This document shows positions 51,440 to 59,180 of a stretch of DNA of 64,000 nucleotides, piece after piece. The position numbers and the translations under genes are program-made. The notes under the pieces are model-generated. The model saw only the letters and a list, made by a program, of their open reading frames with translations. It was not told where the DNA came from and made no database searches. Source of the stretch: Mycobacterium marseillense (GTDB lineage: Bacteria; Actinomycetota; Actinomycetes; Mycobacteriales; Mycobacteriaceae); contig NZ_AP022584.1 of NCBI RefSeq assembly GCF_010731675.1, positions 1,178,001-1,242,000 on the forward strand, in the 5' to 3' direction. Positions within the stretch are counted from its first letter, which is position 1. Every line of letters begins with the position of its first letter.

Positions 51440-51643
51440 ATGACACAGGGAACTGTGAAATGGTTTAACAGTGACAAGGGCTTCGGTTTTATCGCCCCGG
51501 ACGGCGGCGAAAAAGACGTGTTCGTGCACCATTCTGAGATCCAAGAAAGCGGCTTCCGCACTCTCGAGGAGAATCAGCGAGTCCAGTTCGAGATCAGCCA
51601 GGGACCGAAAGGCCCCCAGGCGGTGGGAGTAACCACCGTCTAA
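51440..51643 (+). CDS. Cold-shock protein (CspA family)
   Basis: A 67-residue single-domain CSD protein. RNP1 (KGFGFIAP) and RNP2 (VFVHHSEI) are both intact, and the N-terminus [16 protein letters not shown] is canonical. It binds single-stranded RNA and DNA and acts as an RNA chaperone in the cytoplasm. I chose the ATG at 51440 because it gives the exact family length; an in-frame start seven codons earlier lies in the leader. The gene is monocistronic, with its own promoter, a leader hairpin and a downstream terminator. The sequence is somewhat less GC-rich than its neighbours, as is common for csp genes. Confidence 0.95.
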   Translation: MTQGTVKWFNSDKGFGFIAPDGGEKDVFVHHSEIQESGFRTLEENQRVQFEISQGPKGPQAVGVTTV

Positions 51644-51657
51644 CGATGTAGCACGAA

Positions 51658-51703
51658 GACCCCTGGGGCTGTCGTTAGTTTTCGGCCCTGGGGGTTTGTG
51701 CTT
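51658..51703 (+). terminator. Stem-loop terminator after the cold-shock gene
   Basis: GACCCCTGGGGC (51658-51669) pairs, with G-U wobbles, to GCCCTGGGGGTT (51685-51696), closing a loop of about 15 nt and followed by a short T-rich run. It lies 15 bp after the csp stop and between convergent genes, so it may serve both. Confidence 0.7.
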
Positions 51704-51754
51704 TTGTCGAGATGCGCGGCACGCCAACCCAATTGCGGGTCCATACCGCGATCG

Positions 51755-52993
51755 CTAGGCGGTCCGGCGTCTTGACTGCCGTCGGCCGCGGTGGGCGACC
51801 ATCGCCGTCGCCAATCCGCGTCGTCTCACCTCGTGGTCCGCAATCGCCACGTGCGCTTGCTCCGCGGTGCCGCGAAACCTGTTCTCGGACGCCGTCTCCG
51901 GGGCATTGTCGGAAGTAGCGGACAAAAATCGGTCGGGCAAGGCCAGTTTGCAGATCGTGCGGACCGTGAGTAGATACTGCCGCAGCAACGGCCCAGTGGT
52001 ATACGGCAAGTCGTAGGTGACGCACAGCGCGCGCACCCGTTCGGCGATCTCGGGGTAACGATTGCTCGGCAGATCGGGAAAGAGGTGGTGTTCGATTTGA
52101 TAGCAGAGGTTTCCGCTCATGAACGCCAGCGCCGGCCCGGCTCGGAAGTTGGCGGTACCCAGCATCTGCCGCAGATACCATTCGGGTTTCGTCTCGGTCT
52201 CCAAAACCGAGGGGGCGAACTTTTCAGCCCCGTCGGCGAAGTGACCGCACACGATCACCACGTACGCCCACACGTTGCGTAACCCGTTGGCCATGACGTT
52301 CGCCGCGAGTGTGCGGCGCCATCGCCGGCGGCTCAACGCGGGGATAAAGACATAATCCTTGCCGATCTGGCGAGCCATCTTGCTGATCATTGTCTTCTTG
52401 TGGGCGGCTCTGCCCGCGTCGGTAATCTCCCGATCCCGGATTGCGTAAAGGCCGTGCAGTGCGACGCCCCATTCGAAGGCGAGCGCCAGCAGGACCGCGC
52501 GCAACGGCTGCACCAAGGCGCCCGGCTGCCACTTTTGATCTCGAGTGACCCGCAGCACTCCGAAGCCGAGGTCGTCGTCCACGTCGACAATGTTGGTGAA
52601 CATGTGATGCCGGTGGTTGTGCGAGGACTGCCAGTGCTTCGAGGGGCCGGCCATGTCCCATTCCCAGGTACTGGAATGGATTTCGGGATCGTTCATCCAA
52701 TCCCACTGCCCATGGCTGATGTTGTGACCGAGTTCCATGTTCTCGATGCACTTGGCCGCAGCCAGCGTGGCGGTTCCGACGGCCCATCCGGACTTGCTTT
52801 TGCTACCGGCGATTGTCAATCTGGCCGCGACCTCGAGGCAGCGCTGAAAAACGATGGCGCGCCGGATGTAGTCACGGTCCTTGGCGCCGCGCGAGTTTTC
52901 GACGTCGCAACGGATCGCCTCCAATGCGGCCGCGAGCTCGGCTAGGTCCTCATCGGTCAGGTGGGCGTATTCGGGTACTTCGGTAATCGCCAC
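51755..52993 (-). CDS. Membrane fatty-acyl desaturase (DesA3-like delta-9)
   Basis: A 412-residue membrane desaturase. The histidine boxes that bind the di-iron centre are present: HNISH, then HNHRHH, and QIEHHLFP in the C-terminal half. NDPEIHSSTWEWDM and SNRYPEIAERVRALC follow the M. tuberculosis DesA3 pattern, which introduces a 9,10 double bond into stearoyl-CoA. I start at the GTG at 52993, where the protein aligns with the DesA3 N-terminus (AITEVPEYAHLTDEDL); a GTG ten codons upstream (53023) is possible. The oxidoreductase partner usually found next to desA3 is absent here, so this may be a paralogue relying on a reductase encoded elsewhere. It converges on the csp gene. Confidence 0.88.
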   Translation of the reverse strand: MAITEVPEYAHLTDEDLAELAAALEAIRCDVENSRGAKDRDYIRRAIVFQRCLEVAARLTIAGSKSKSGWAVGTATLAAAKCIENMELGHNISHGQWDWMNDPEIHSSTWEWDMAGPSKHWQSSHNHRHHMFTNIVDVDDDLGFGVLRVTRDQKWQPGALVQPLRAVLLALAFEWGVALHGLYAIRDREITDAGRAAHKKTMISKMARQIGKDYVFIPALSRRRWRRTLAANVMANGLRNVWAYVVIVCGHFADGAEKFAPSVLETETKPEWYLRQMLGTANFRAGPALAFMSGNLCYQIEHHLFPDLPSNRYPEIAERVRALCVTYDLPYTTGPLLRQYLLTVRTICKLALPDRFLSATSDNAPETASENRFRGTAEQAHVAIADHEVRRRGLATAMVAHRGRRQSRRRTA

Positions 52994-53494
52994 GGAATCA
53001 GTGAGATTCGGACATGGTGGCACGCGGTGGCTGTAGGGCGACGCGCGGATAGGGCGGGTTTACGAACCGCGGCAAAAGGGGTCACGTCCGATCTTGTGGA
53101 TGGTTTACGCGCGAGACGCGAGGATCGACGCGAGCTCAGCTGAGCTGCGCACTTCTCAAGCTAACGAGCCGATACGCGGCATGGCGCCCCCTCCGGAACC
53201 TGCCCGGCCCGGCGGAGGGCTGAATCAATCTGCTTGAGTACCTGCTTTACGGCTCTAGTCGTGCGTTGACCCCTGAGGGTACATGAGTCGCGAGTTCGCT
53301 GGGGTCGGCGTGATCGGACAGATGCACTGTCCTTAGCCCTCAGCCTTGTCGAAGTCTTCCGGCGTGCGATCAGAGTCCGTCTTACTTCTCGGGCGATAGC
53401 CGCTCAAGACTGCCCCATCGACACCGCCACGCCGGACACCGCGAAAGCCCATAGTCTGGTGTTTTGAATACCTGCGCTTTTGAGAGGTCACGAC
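52994..53494. other. Intergenic region between divergent desaturase and gabD2
   Basis: About 500 bp with no supported gene. It must contain the promoters of the two divergent genes. I see no long repeat, RNA gene or recognisable operator. Confidence 0.5.
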
Positions 53495-55051
53495 ATGCCC
53501 GCACCGTCAGCCGAGGTCTTCGATCGCTTGCGCCAGCTGGCCGCGATCAAAGACGGCACCGCACGCCAGACCAAGACGATCGACGAGGTCTTCTCCGGTA
53601 AGACGCTGACCACCATTCCCATCGGGACGGCCGAAGACGTCGAAGCCGCTTTCGCCGAGGCGCGTGTGGCCCAGGCCGCCTGGGCGAAACGTCCGGTCAG
53701 CGAGCGGGTGGATGTCATCAGCCGGTATCGCGACCTGGTCGTGGAGAACCGCGAGTTCCTGATGGATCTCCTGCAGGCCGAGGCGGGCAAGGCCCGCTGG
53801 GCCGCGCAGGAGGAGCTCATCGATCTGGTGGCGAACGCGAACTACTACGCAAGCGTTGCCGCGGACCTGCTGAAGCCGCGGACCGTGCAGGCGCTGCTGC
53901 CGGGCATCGGCAAGACCACGGTGGGCTACCAACCCAAGGGCGTGATCGGGGTGATTTCGCCGTGGAACTATCCGATGACCCTGACGGCGTCGGACTCGGT
54001 GCCCGCGCTGCTGGCCGGTAACGCGGTGGTGCTCAAGCCGGACAGCCAGACCCCGTATTGCGCGCTCGCGTGTGCCGAGCTTTTGTATCGGGCCGGCCTG
54101 CCACGAGCGCTCTACGCGGTCGTGCCCGGGCCGGGTTCGGTGGTGGGCACCGCGATCATCGACAACTGCGACTACCTGATGTTCACCGGCTCGACCGCCA
54201 CCGGCAGGCAACTCGCGGAACACGCCGGCCGGCGGCTCATCGGTTTCTCCGCCGAACTCGGCGGCAAGAACGCGATGATCGTCACGCGGGGCGCCAACCT
54301 CGACAAGGCCGCCAAAGCGGCCACCCGCGCGTGCTTCTCCAACGCGGGCCAGCTGTGCATCTCCATCGAGCGGATCTACGTCGAGAAAGACATCGCCGAC
54401 GACTTCATCGGCAAGTTCGGCGCCGCGGTGCGCAACATGAAGCTGGGCTCCGCGTATGACTTCTCGATCGACATGGGCAGCCTCATCTCCGCCGGTCAGC
54501 TGGACACCGTGACCGATCATGTGGACGACGCGAAAGCCAAGGGCGCCAAAGTGATTGCCGGCGGCAAGGCTCGGCCCGACATCGGGCCGCTGTTCTACGA
54601 GCCCACGGTTCTGACCGACGTCACGCCGGAGATGGAGTGCGCGGCCAACGAGACGTTCGGGCCCGTCGTCTCGATCTATCCGGTGGCCGACGTGGACGAG
54701 GCCGTCGCCAAGGCCAACGCCACCGAGTACGGGCTCAACGCCAGCGTGTGGGCCGGCTCGTCCGCCGAGGGTCAGCAGATCTCCGCCCGCCTGCGGTCGG
54801 GCACCGTGAACGTCAACGAGGGTTATGCGTTCGCGTGGGGCAGCCTCGGCGCACCGATGGGCGGGATGGGCCAGTCCGGCGTCGGGCGCCGCCACGGCGC
54901 CGAGGGCTTGCTGAAGTACACCGAATCGCAGACGATCGCGACCGCGCGCGTGTTCAATCTCGATCCGCCGCTCGGTATTCCGTCGTCTCTGTGGCAGAAG
55001 TCGCTGTTGCCCATCGTGCGGACGGTGATGAAGATTCCCGGGCGCAACTGA
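53495..55051 (+). CDS. gabD2: Succinate-semialdehyde dehydrogenase GabD2
   Basis: A 518-residue aldehyde dehydrogenase, the same length as M. tuberculosis GabD2 and with a near-identical N-terminus (PAPSAEVFDRLRQLAAIKDG). The catalytic Cys is residue 288 in NAGQLCISIER, and the general base Glu254 is in FSAELGGKN. The NAD(P) fold motif is GSTATGRQLAEHAG. The enzyme oxidises succinate semialdehyde to succinate, feeding the TCA cycle from GABA or 2-oxoglutarate bypass routes; some members accept other aldehydes. I chose the ATG at 53495 over an upstream in-frame start five codons earlier, because of the family N-terminus. The next gene is about 90 bp downstream on the same strand. Confidence 0.9.
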   Translation: MPAPSAEVFDRLRQLAAIKDGTARQTKTIDEVFSGKTLTTIPIGTAEDVEAAFAEARVAQAAWAKRPVSERVDVISRYRDLVVENREFLMDLLQAEAGKARWAAQEELIDLVANANYYASVAADLLKPRTVQALLPGIGKTTVGYQPKGVIGVISPWNYPMTLTASDSVPALLAGNAVVLKPDSQTPYCALACAELLYRAGLPRALYAVVPGPGSVVGTAIIDNCDYLMFTGSTATGRQLAEHAGRRLIGFSAELGGKNAMIVTRGANLDKAAKAATRACFSNAGQLCISIERIYVEKDIADDFIGKFGAAVRNMKLGSAYDFSIDMGSLISAGQLDTVTDHVDDAKAKGAKVIAGGKARPDIGPLFYEPTVLTDVTPEMECAANETFGPVVSIYPVADVDEAVAKANATEYGLNASVWAGSSAEGQQISARLRSGTVNVNEGYAFAWGSLGAPMGGMGQSGVGRRHGAEGLLKYTESQTIATARVFNLDPPLGIPSSLWQKSLLPIVRTVMKIPGRN

Positions 55052-55139
55052 CCTTCAGCCGCTTGGTGCGGGACCATTGCCAGATTGCTACTACACCACG
55101 TAGTATTCGGGCATCTCGCCGCGCACAAGGGGGTGCCAT

Positions 55140-55574
55140 GTGAGGTGGAGTTTCGCCCAGGTCGGGCTGCTGATCATCTGTGTTTTCCACGTTGTTCAGG
55201 CGGTGATCGGCTTCCTCATGAATCCCAGCTTCGAGATCGGGCCCACCGCGCCGACCGTCCAGCTGCTCGGGATGGACTACAACGGCTGGCACGCCGTCGC
55301 CGGCCTCGCGCTGTTCGCTCCAGGCCTGGTCTTCGCGATGCGCAAGTCGTGGTCGGTGTTGTATCTGCTGCTGGCCGCGATAGCCGGTGCGCTGCCGGGC
55401 TTTTGGGCCTTCTTCTCGCATCGGGTCGCGTTCGTGTTCACCTTTCCCAACAACGTCACCGACGCGGTCGTGCACCTGGTGACCGCCGCGATCATGGTGG
55501 CGGTGGCGGCCGTGCAGATCCGGCTGGACGGCGGGCTCAAGCAGTCGCTCGCCGACCTCCGGAAGACGCGGTAG
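55140..55574 (+). CDS. Small membrane protein, DUF4383-like
   Basis: A 144-residue protein with four hydrophobic segments (about residues 7-27, 50-68, 72-92 and 112-132) and a conserved-looking pair of motifs, NGWHAVAGLALFAPGL and FPNNVTDAVVHLVTA, which fit the DUF4383 family. The GTG start is preceded by AAGGGGGT, a good ribosome binding site. It has no known function. It lies between gabD2 and a tiny acidic gene, all on the same strand. Confidence 0.75.
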   Translation: MRWSFAQVGLLIICVFHVVQAVIGFLMNPSFEIGPTAPTVQLLGMDYNGWHAVAGLALFAPGLVFAMRKSWSVLYLLLAAIAGALPGFWAFFSHRVAFVFTFPNNVTDAVVHLVTAAIMVAVAAVQIRLDGGLKQSLADLRKTR

Positions 55575-55628
55575 GGGTCTTCAATTGCGCCGTTGCGGGT
55601 AGTCCTTCGATCGACGAAGGAGGTTGCG

Positions 55629-55763
55629 ATGGGCAAGCACTCAGAAAAAGACGACGACGAGCCGAAGGGCGGCCGTCCCGGTCCCGCGGATCACGGCCAC
55701 GAAGGCGGCATGGCGACCCGCGAGAACGCGCCGGAACTCACCGAGCCCGACCGCGAGGATTGA
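55629..55763 (+). CDS. Tiny acidic hydrophilic protein (44 residues)
   Basis: This small gene has an excellent ribosome binding site, GAAGGAGG, seven bases before ATG 55629. It encodes 44 residues beginning MGKHSEKDDDEPKGGRPGPA and ending ELTEPDRED: highly charged, with no hydrophobic core, probably disordered. It has no Cys, Trp, Tyr or Phe. It lies 55 bp after the DUF4383-like gene on the same strand and may be co-transcribed with it. I know of no function; similar short disordered proteins occur in mycobacteria. Confidence 0.6.
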   Translation: MGKHSEKDDDEPKGGRPGPADHGHEGGMATRENAPELTEPDRED

Positions 55764-55777
55764 ACTGATCCCGCCGA

Positions 55778-56113
55778 CTACTTGGGTGGGGTGCGGGCTT
55801 CCTCGTAACGGATGGATGCCACCAAAGCCACCGCGAGCAAGAACAGCGACGGCACGAACACCACGGGGTACGCGGCGACGGCGGCCATGGCGATGAGCGA
55901 GGCCGGCACCGTCAACACCAACGTGGCCGTCGGATGCCTCTCGCTCAGACTGACGATCCTCGCGGGGACCGCAAACGCCACCGCGGCCTGCTGGTAGCGA
56001 TCCGGCCGATCTCCGTAATACGAGCAGCGGGTCTGTCGACCGCAACCCGCGCAATTGCGCCCATAGGAGTAGCGGGTTTTGAGGCCGCAGCCCATGCAGG
56101 TGTGGGTTGTCAT
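55778..56113 (-). CDS. Small membrane protein with N-terminal zinc-ribbon-like cysteines
   Basis: A protein of about 111 residues. The N-terminus carries two Cys pairs, THTCMGCGLK and RNCAGCGRQTRC, spaced like a zinc ribbon. Two hydrophobic segments follow at about residues 55-95, and the protein ends with a short charged tail. The start is uncertain: ATG 56113 gives MTTHTC, while ATG 56122 or an earlier in-frame start is possible. No clear ribosome binding site separates them. It is convergent with the tiny acidic gene. Function is unknown; such proteins may act as membrane-tethered metal-binding or scaffold proteins. Confidence 0.6.
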   Translation of the reverse strand: MTTHTCMGCGLKTRYSYGRNCAGCGRQTRCSYYGDRPDRYQQAAVAFAVPARIVSLSERHPTATLVLTVPASLIAMAAVAAYPVVFVPSLFLLAVALVASIRYEEARTPPK

Positions 56114-56197
56114 CGGGCCCATGCTCTCATCGCGTCGAGTGGCCGCCGCGGGCGAGGGTTTCCACGCTGGGGTTGCCAATTCGCGGGCCGTTCTGTG

Positions 56198-56240
56198 TCG
56201 GGCTGACAGGATTTGAACCTGCGACCACTTGACCCCCAGG
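56198..56240 (-). other. 3' fragment of a tRNA gene, probable attachment site of an integrated element
   Basis: On the minus strand this reads as the 3' part of a tRNA: variable region, T-arm GCAGG-TTCAAAT-CCTGT, then the acceptor strand CAGCCCGA. The upstream 5' half (acceptor start TCGGGCTG, D-arm) is not present, so it is not a functional tRNA. Stranded tRNA 3' ends of 40-50 bp are the usual duplicated att site left when an element inserts into a tRNA gene. The content to its right is accessory in character. The isotype may be Pro, but the anticodon cannot be confirmed from this fragment. Confidence 0.65.
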
Positions 56241-56391
56241 AAGTGGGGGTAGCACGTTTTCCGAGGTCGCTGGCGGTTTCCGCCGCCATCGCATCGAGCT
56301 TCAAGTTAATGGACGTGCAGGCCGTTCGGCATCGCGCATCGCGTGTGGTCCTCGGTTGGTCCCCAGCGCCGATCGCAGCCTTGCCTAGCCC

Positions 56392-56414
56392 TGTACGTAC
56401 ATTCACCGTACAAT
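56392..56414 (+). promoter_or_regulatory. Probable promoter/operator of the toxin-antitoxin pair
   Basis: The palindrome TGTACGTACA (56392-56401) is followed by a further GTAC half and the -10-like TACAAT (56409-56414), about 55 bp before the antitoxin start. The placement suits autoregulation by the antitoxin or its complex. Confidence 0.45.
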
Positions 56415-56467
56415 AAAGTGATCGGCAATTGCGAGCAGAGATGACTAAAGGAAGAAGGAGTGTTGTC

Positions 56468-56737
56468 GTGGCAGTCAAAACGAAGCGCATCGAGCTTCGC
56501 GCTGAGGAAGCGACCTTGGACCGCATCCAGCGCGCCGCCAACCTTGTCCATGAGCAGAACTCGGAGTTCGTGCGGAAAGCTGCGATGCAACGGGCCGAAG
56601 ACATCCTGCGCCAAGAGCTGGTAACGGCAATGGAGCCCGAACAGTTTGACAAACTGATGTCCTCACTCGAGGCTGCTGACGACGCGCCGCGGCTGGCGGC
56701 AGCCGCACGCAAACCAGCGGTCTTCACAAGGCGTTGA
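56468..56737 (+). CDS. DUF1778 (TacA-like) antitoxin
   Basis: An 89-residue protein. An N-terminal ribbon-helix-helix (KTKRIELRAEEATLDRIQRA, then NSEFVRKAAMQRAEDIL) provides DNA binding. A C-terminal tail containing LMSSLEAADDAPRL would wrap and neutralise the toxin. I chose GTG 56468 because AAGGAG lies 7 bp upstream; an in-frame ATG 13 codons earlier overlaps that site. The GNAT toxin starts 3 bp after its stop, the standard operon order for this class. It probably represses its own promoter through the palindrome about 70 bp upstream. Confidence 0.88.
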   Translation: MAVKTKRIELRAEEATLDRIQRAANLVHEQNSEFVRKAAMQRAEDILRQELVTAMEPEQFDKLMSSLEAADDAPRLAAAARKPAVFTRR

Positions 56738-56740
56738 ACA

Positions 56741-57253
56741 GTGTTCGAGTCCGCGCGACTCACTGACGCCCACACGCTGGAAGGGTTCGACTGCGGTAAG
56801 GAGTCGCTGAATACCTGGCTCATCGCCCATGCCCGTCGCGCGGACAGCAGCGGGGTCGCGCACGTCTACGTGTGGACCCCGCTCGGCGAACCGAAAGTCA
56901 GTGCCTATTTCGCCATCCGCCCCACCGAAGTAGTACGCAACGACGACGGCATCTCGGGATCCATGGCCGGTGGCTATTCCCGCATACCCGGATACTTGAT
57001 TGCCCGCCTGGCGATCGACACATCGCTGCGGGGTCAGGGATATGGCGAGCAGCTGCTTCTGGACGCACTAGGCAAAGCCGTCGCCGCATCGGAAATCGGC
57101 GGCGGCCGGCTCATCGTCGTTGATGCCATAGACGACGAGGCGCAATCCTTCTACGAGCACTACCACTTCGTCCCCGTCACGAACCGCGAGCGTCGTCTGG
57201 TCATGAAGGTGTCTACAGCGGCGAAAGCGCTCGGGGAGCGCTGGCGGGAGTAG
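56741..57253 (+). CDS. GNAT acetyltransferase toxin (TacT-like)
   Basis: A 170-residue GNAT fold. The N-terminal signature FDCGKESLNTWL is typical of toxins paired with DUF1778, and the acetyl-CoA pyrophosphate loop is RGQGYGEQLL. A conserved Tyr-containing C-terminal segment, AQSFYEHYHFVPV, completes the site. Characterised relatives acetylate the amino group of charged tRNAs and stop translation. It starts with GTG, 3 bp after the antitoxin stop. All landmarks look intact, so the pair is probably functional. Its position just inside the putative island edge suits a stabilisation role for the element. Confidence 0.88.
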   Translation: MFESARLTDAHTLEGFDCGKESLNTWLIAHARRADSSGVAHVYVWTPLGEPKVSAYFAIRPTEVVRNDDGISGSMAGGYSRIPGYLIARLAIDTSLRGQGYGEQLLLDALGKAVAASEIGGGRLIVVDAIDDEAQSFYEHYHFVPVTNRERRLVMKVSTAAKALGERWRE

Positions 57254-57269
57254 ACCCTTCCGCCGAAGA

Positions 57270-57838
57270 GTGTGCTGCACAAAGGAGTTGGCCGTTGGCG
57301 GTGTCGAGAGTTTCCCCGGTGAGTTAGACACGCTGCGTGCCGACAACGCGCGTTTGCGTCATCTCCTGCAATTGAGTGAGGAACAGGCACGCGCGGCCTC
57401 CAGTGACCAGGCGACGCTGACGGGGGCGCGGGCCTCACCGGTGACAATGGGCTCCAGCTCCGCTCATAAGGTGCGGTTCTTCTTCGATTTGTTCCGTTGT
57501 CGCACCGATGTTTACGCGTTGCGCTGGGAAAATCGTCGAGATGGCCGTTCAGGTTGGATGCCGGCGATCAAAGGATCTTGGCGCAAGGGTATGAACCGGG
57601 CCGACGCGCCTTACCTACCACTGACCCTGAGGTCGTTGATGCCCACCTGCGAGGCGAAACACATATCGGCCTGTACCCACTCAGCGATGACGACACCTGC
57701 TGGTAGATCGCGGCCGATTTCGATAAGGAAGCCGCGATGGCTCACGCCAAATCGATAACTGCCCTAAGGCTGCTTCGTCTGAAGGCGAAACACGAGACCA
57801 TGACTACACCTAACGACGCGACCATCGGAAGGCTTTGA
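57270..57838 (+). pseudogene. Broken TOTE conflict-system primase/helicase gene (N-terminal part)
   Basis: The first frame encodes a coiled N-terminus (GELDTLRADNARLRHLLQL) and VRFFFDLFRCRTDVYALRWE, characteristic of the archaeo-eukaryotic primase module of TOTE conflict systems. Near 57628 the frame shifts by one base: YLPLT is followed by nonsense, while the neighbouring frame continues PEVVDAHLRGETHIGLYPLS and DDDTCW. A TAG at 57704-57706 then interrupts what should be CW-WIAADFD, and IAADFDKEAAMAHAK continues after it until the TGA at 57836-57838. The helicase part is missing. The gene has therefore lost function by frameshift, nonsense change and truncation. Confidence 0.75.
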
Positions 57839-57863
57839 CGGCGGTGACGGGGCCATTGCTGTC

Positions 57864-58829
57864 TCATGGTGCGAGCCTGACAAAGCCCGGCGGCATGTGG
57901 GGCGCCGGCGCCGACTGCACCGGACCGCCACCGCCGTTGCCACCACTGCCACCCCCGCCGGTGCCTCCACCGCCGTCGCCGGCATCGCCCCCAGGTTGAG
58001 GAGCCGCAGCAGGAGGCTCCGCCTGTTGCGGTGGTGGCGGGGGCTCTTGCGGCGGGGGCGGTTGTTTTGGTGGCGGCGGTGCCGCGTTTGGCCGGGGTGG
58101 TATCAGGTTGTGCGCCGTGGGCGGCGGTGGTGGCGGAATCTGCGGCGGGTTCTGTAAGTCGGAATCTCCCTCGGGAACCGCTCCGGTGAGCGAGGTGAGC
58201 ATTGTGCCCGGCGCACCACGGTCCGACCGGTCGTTCCCGTAGCGGCCCGCCACGAAGGTGGCGCCGTCCAGCACGTATGTCAGCCGGACCACGCCGGTGC
58301 CCATCGGTTCCTGCCGCGCCGCCGGAGTGTCGATCATGTAAAAGCGCGGCTCGCGCGGACCGCTTGCTGAGTTGACCGTGTCGTGCGTGGACGCGGCGAC
58401 CCGGTGCGTCGGTTCATTCGATCCAGGCGCGGAACTAGCCATAGCCGTGATGGAATCAATCTTTTGTTGGTTGTACGGGCAGTAGACCTCCACCGCTGCA
58501 GTGATGAATCGGGTGAGGGTGCGCGTGATGCGCTCGGGGGGGTATTGGCGCTCGGGAGGGTCCACGTTGAACGCAGTGTTCCTCATCAAGTCCACTACCG
58601 CGTCCACCGGCATGCCGCCATCGAGTTTGCGACACACCTTATGGGCAGTGGCGATGAGGCTCGGCACGTTCCGGCGGGCGGGAATCTTTTTTTCAACGAG
58701 CAGCGCCAGAAACTGGTCGTCCTGGTTGGGGTCGGCCGCTACTGTGCCGGAGCCCACAATTGCGGTGCCGGCTAGCACCACAGTGGCGGTAACCAGGGCG
58801 CCGGCGTGGCAAGTGATGCCGGCGAACAT
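57864..58829 (-). CDS. Secreted DUF732 protein with Pro-rich and Gly-rich tail
   Basis: A 321-residue exported protein. A signal peptide of about 32 residues (hydrophobic ALVTATVVLAGTAIVGSG, likely cleavage after TVAA) leads into a DUF732 domain (about 35-115) with the paired cysteines expected of this mycobacterial family (HKVCRKLDGG, EVYCPYNQQ). A middle segment follows, then a proline-rich tail (about 230-275, with runs of 5-6 Pro) and a glycine-rich end. The tail suggests a cell-wall or surface spacer. A CTACTAT/TAGTAG dyad sits about 85 bp upstream and overlaps a likely promoter. The role is unknown; the setting with metal-resistance genes suggests induction by the same signal. Confidence 0.8.
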   Translation of the reverse strand: MFAGITCHAGALVTATVVLAGTAIVGSGTVAADPNQDDQFLALLVEKKIPARRNVPSLIATAHKVCRKLDGGMPVDAVVDLMRNTAFNVDPPERQYPPERITRTLTRFITAAVEVYCPYNQQKIDSITAMASSAPGSNEPTHRVAASTHDTVNSASGPREPRFYMIDTPAARQEPMGTGVVRLTYVLDGATFVAGRYGNDRSDRGAPGTMLTSLTGAVPEGDSDLQNPPQIPPPPPPTAHNLIPPRPNAAPPPPKQPPPPQEPPPPPQQAEPPAAAPQPGGDAGDGGGGTGGGGSGGNGGGGPVQSAPAPHMPPGFVRLAP

Positions 58830-58912
58830 GGCAGTGCTTCCATTCTTTTGGCCATCCCATCGCTCCCCATGGCGAGGTCTTGGCTCCTCCCAGCGGAGCG
58901 GATATATACTGT

Positions 58913-58931
58913 CTACTATAGTACTTAGTAG
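58913..58931. promoter_or_regulatory. Dyad operator upstream of the DUF732 gene
   Basis: CTACTA-tagtact-TAGTAG, an inverted repeat with 6-bp arms and a nested TACTATAGTA palindrome, lies in an AT-rich patch that also offers -10-like sequences on the minus strand. It shares its half-site CTACTAT with the larger dyad at 60560-60585. The remainder of the gap, 58932-59180, shows nothing I can name. Confidence 0.5.
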
Positions 58932-59180
58932 GTGGGTAAATTAGCAAGTGTGGCGGATTGCGGATTGGAACACAGATGGTGAAAACTGATCACTCTGCCC
59001 CGCAAATGGTTTGGCTCTGAGCGCCGTGGCTTGTCGGGATTCAGTTTTCCGTAATGGCGCCGTAAAGGCGGACCCTGTCGCGCGAGGGCCTCGGCAGGCG
59101 GCGTTCCGACAGGCGCGGTTGTCCCGAGCTGGTGTCACAACTCGGTATTAGGTAGATACGCGCTCGGCCGACGTTCGCCT

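Noticed and set aside
55085..55768. A 227-codon plus-strand frame overlapping the DUF4383-like gene and the tiny acidic gene
   Set aside because: Arg/Gly-rich shadow frame; the alternative frames give a four-helix protein and a well-initiated small protein.
56198..56280. A complete tRNA gene on the minus strand
   Set aside because: Only the T-arm and 3' acceptor are present; the 5' acceptor strand and D-arm are absent in the 40 bases where they should be.
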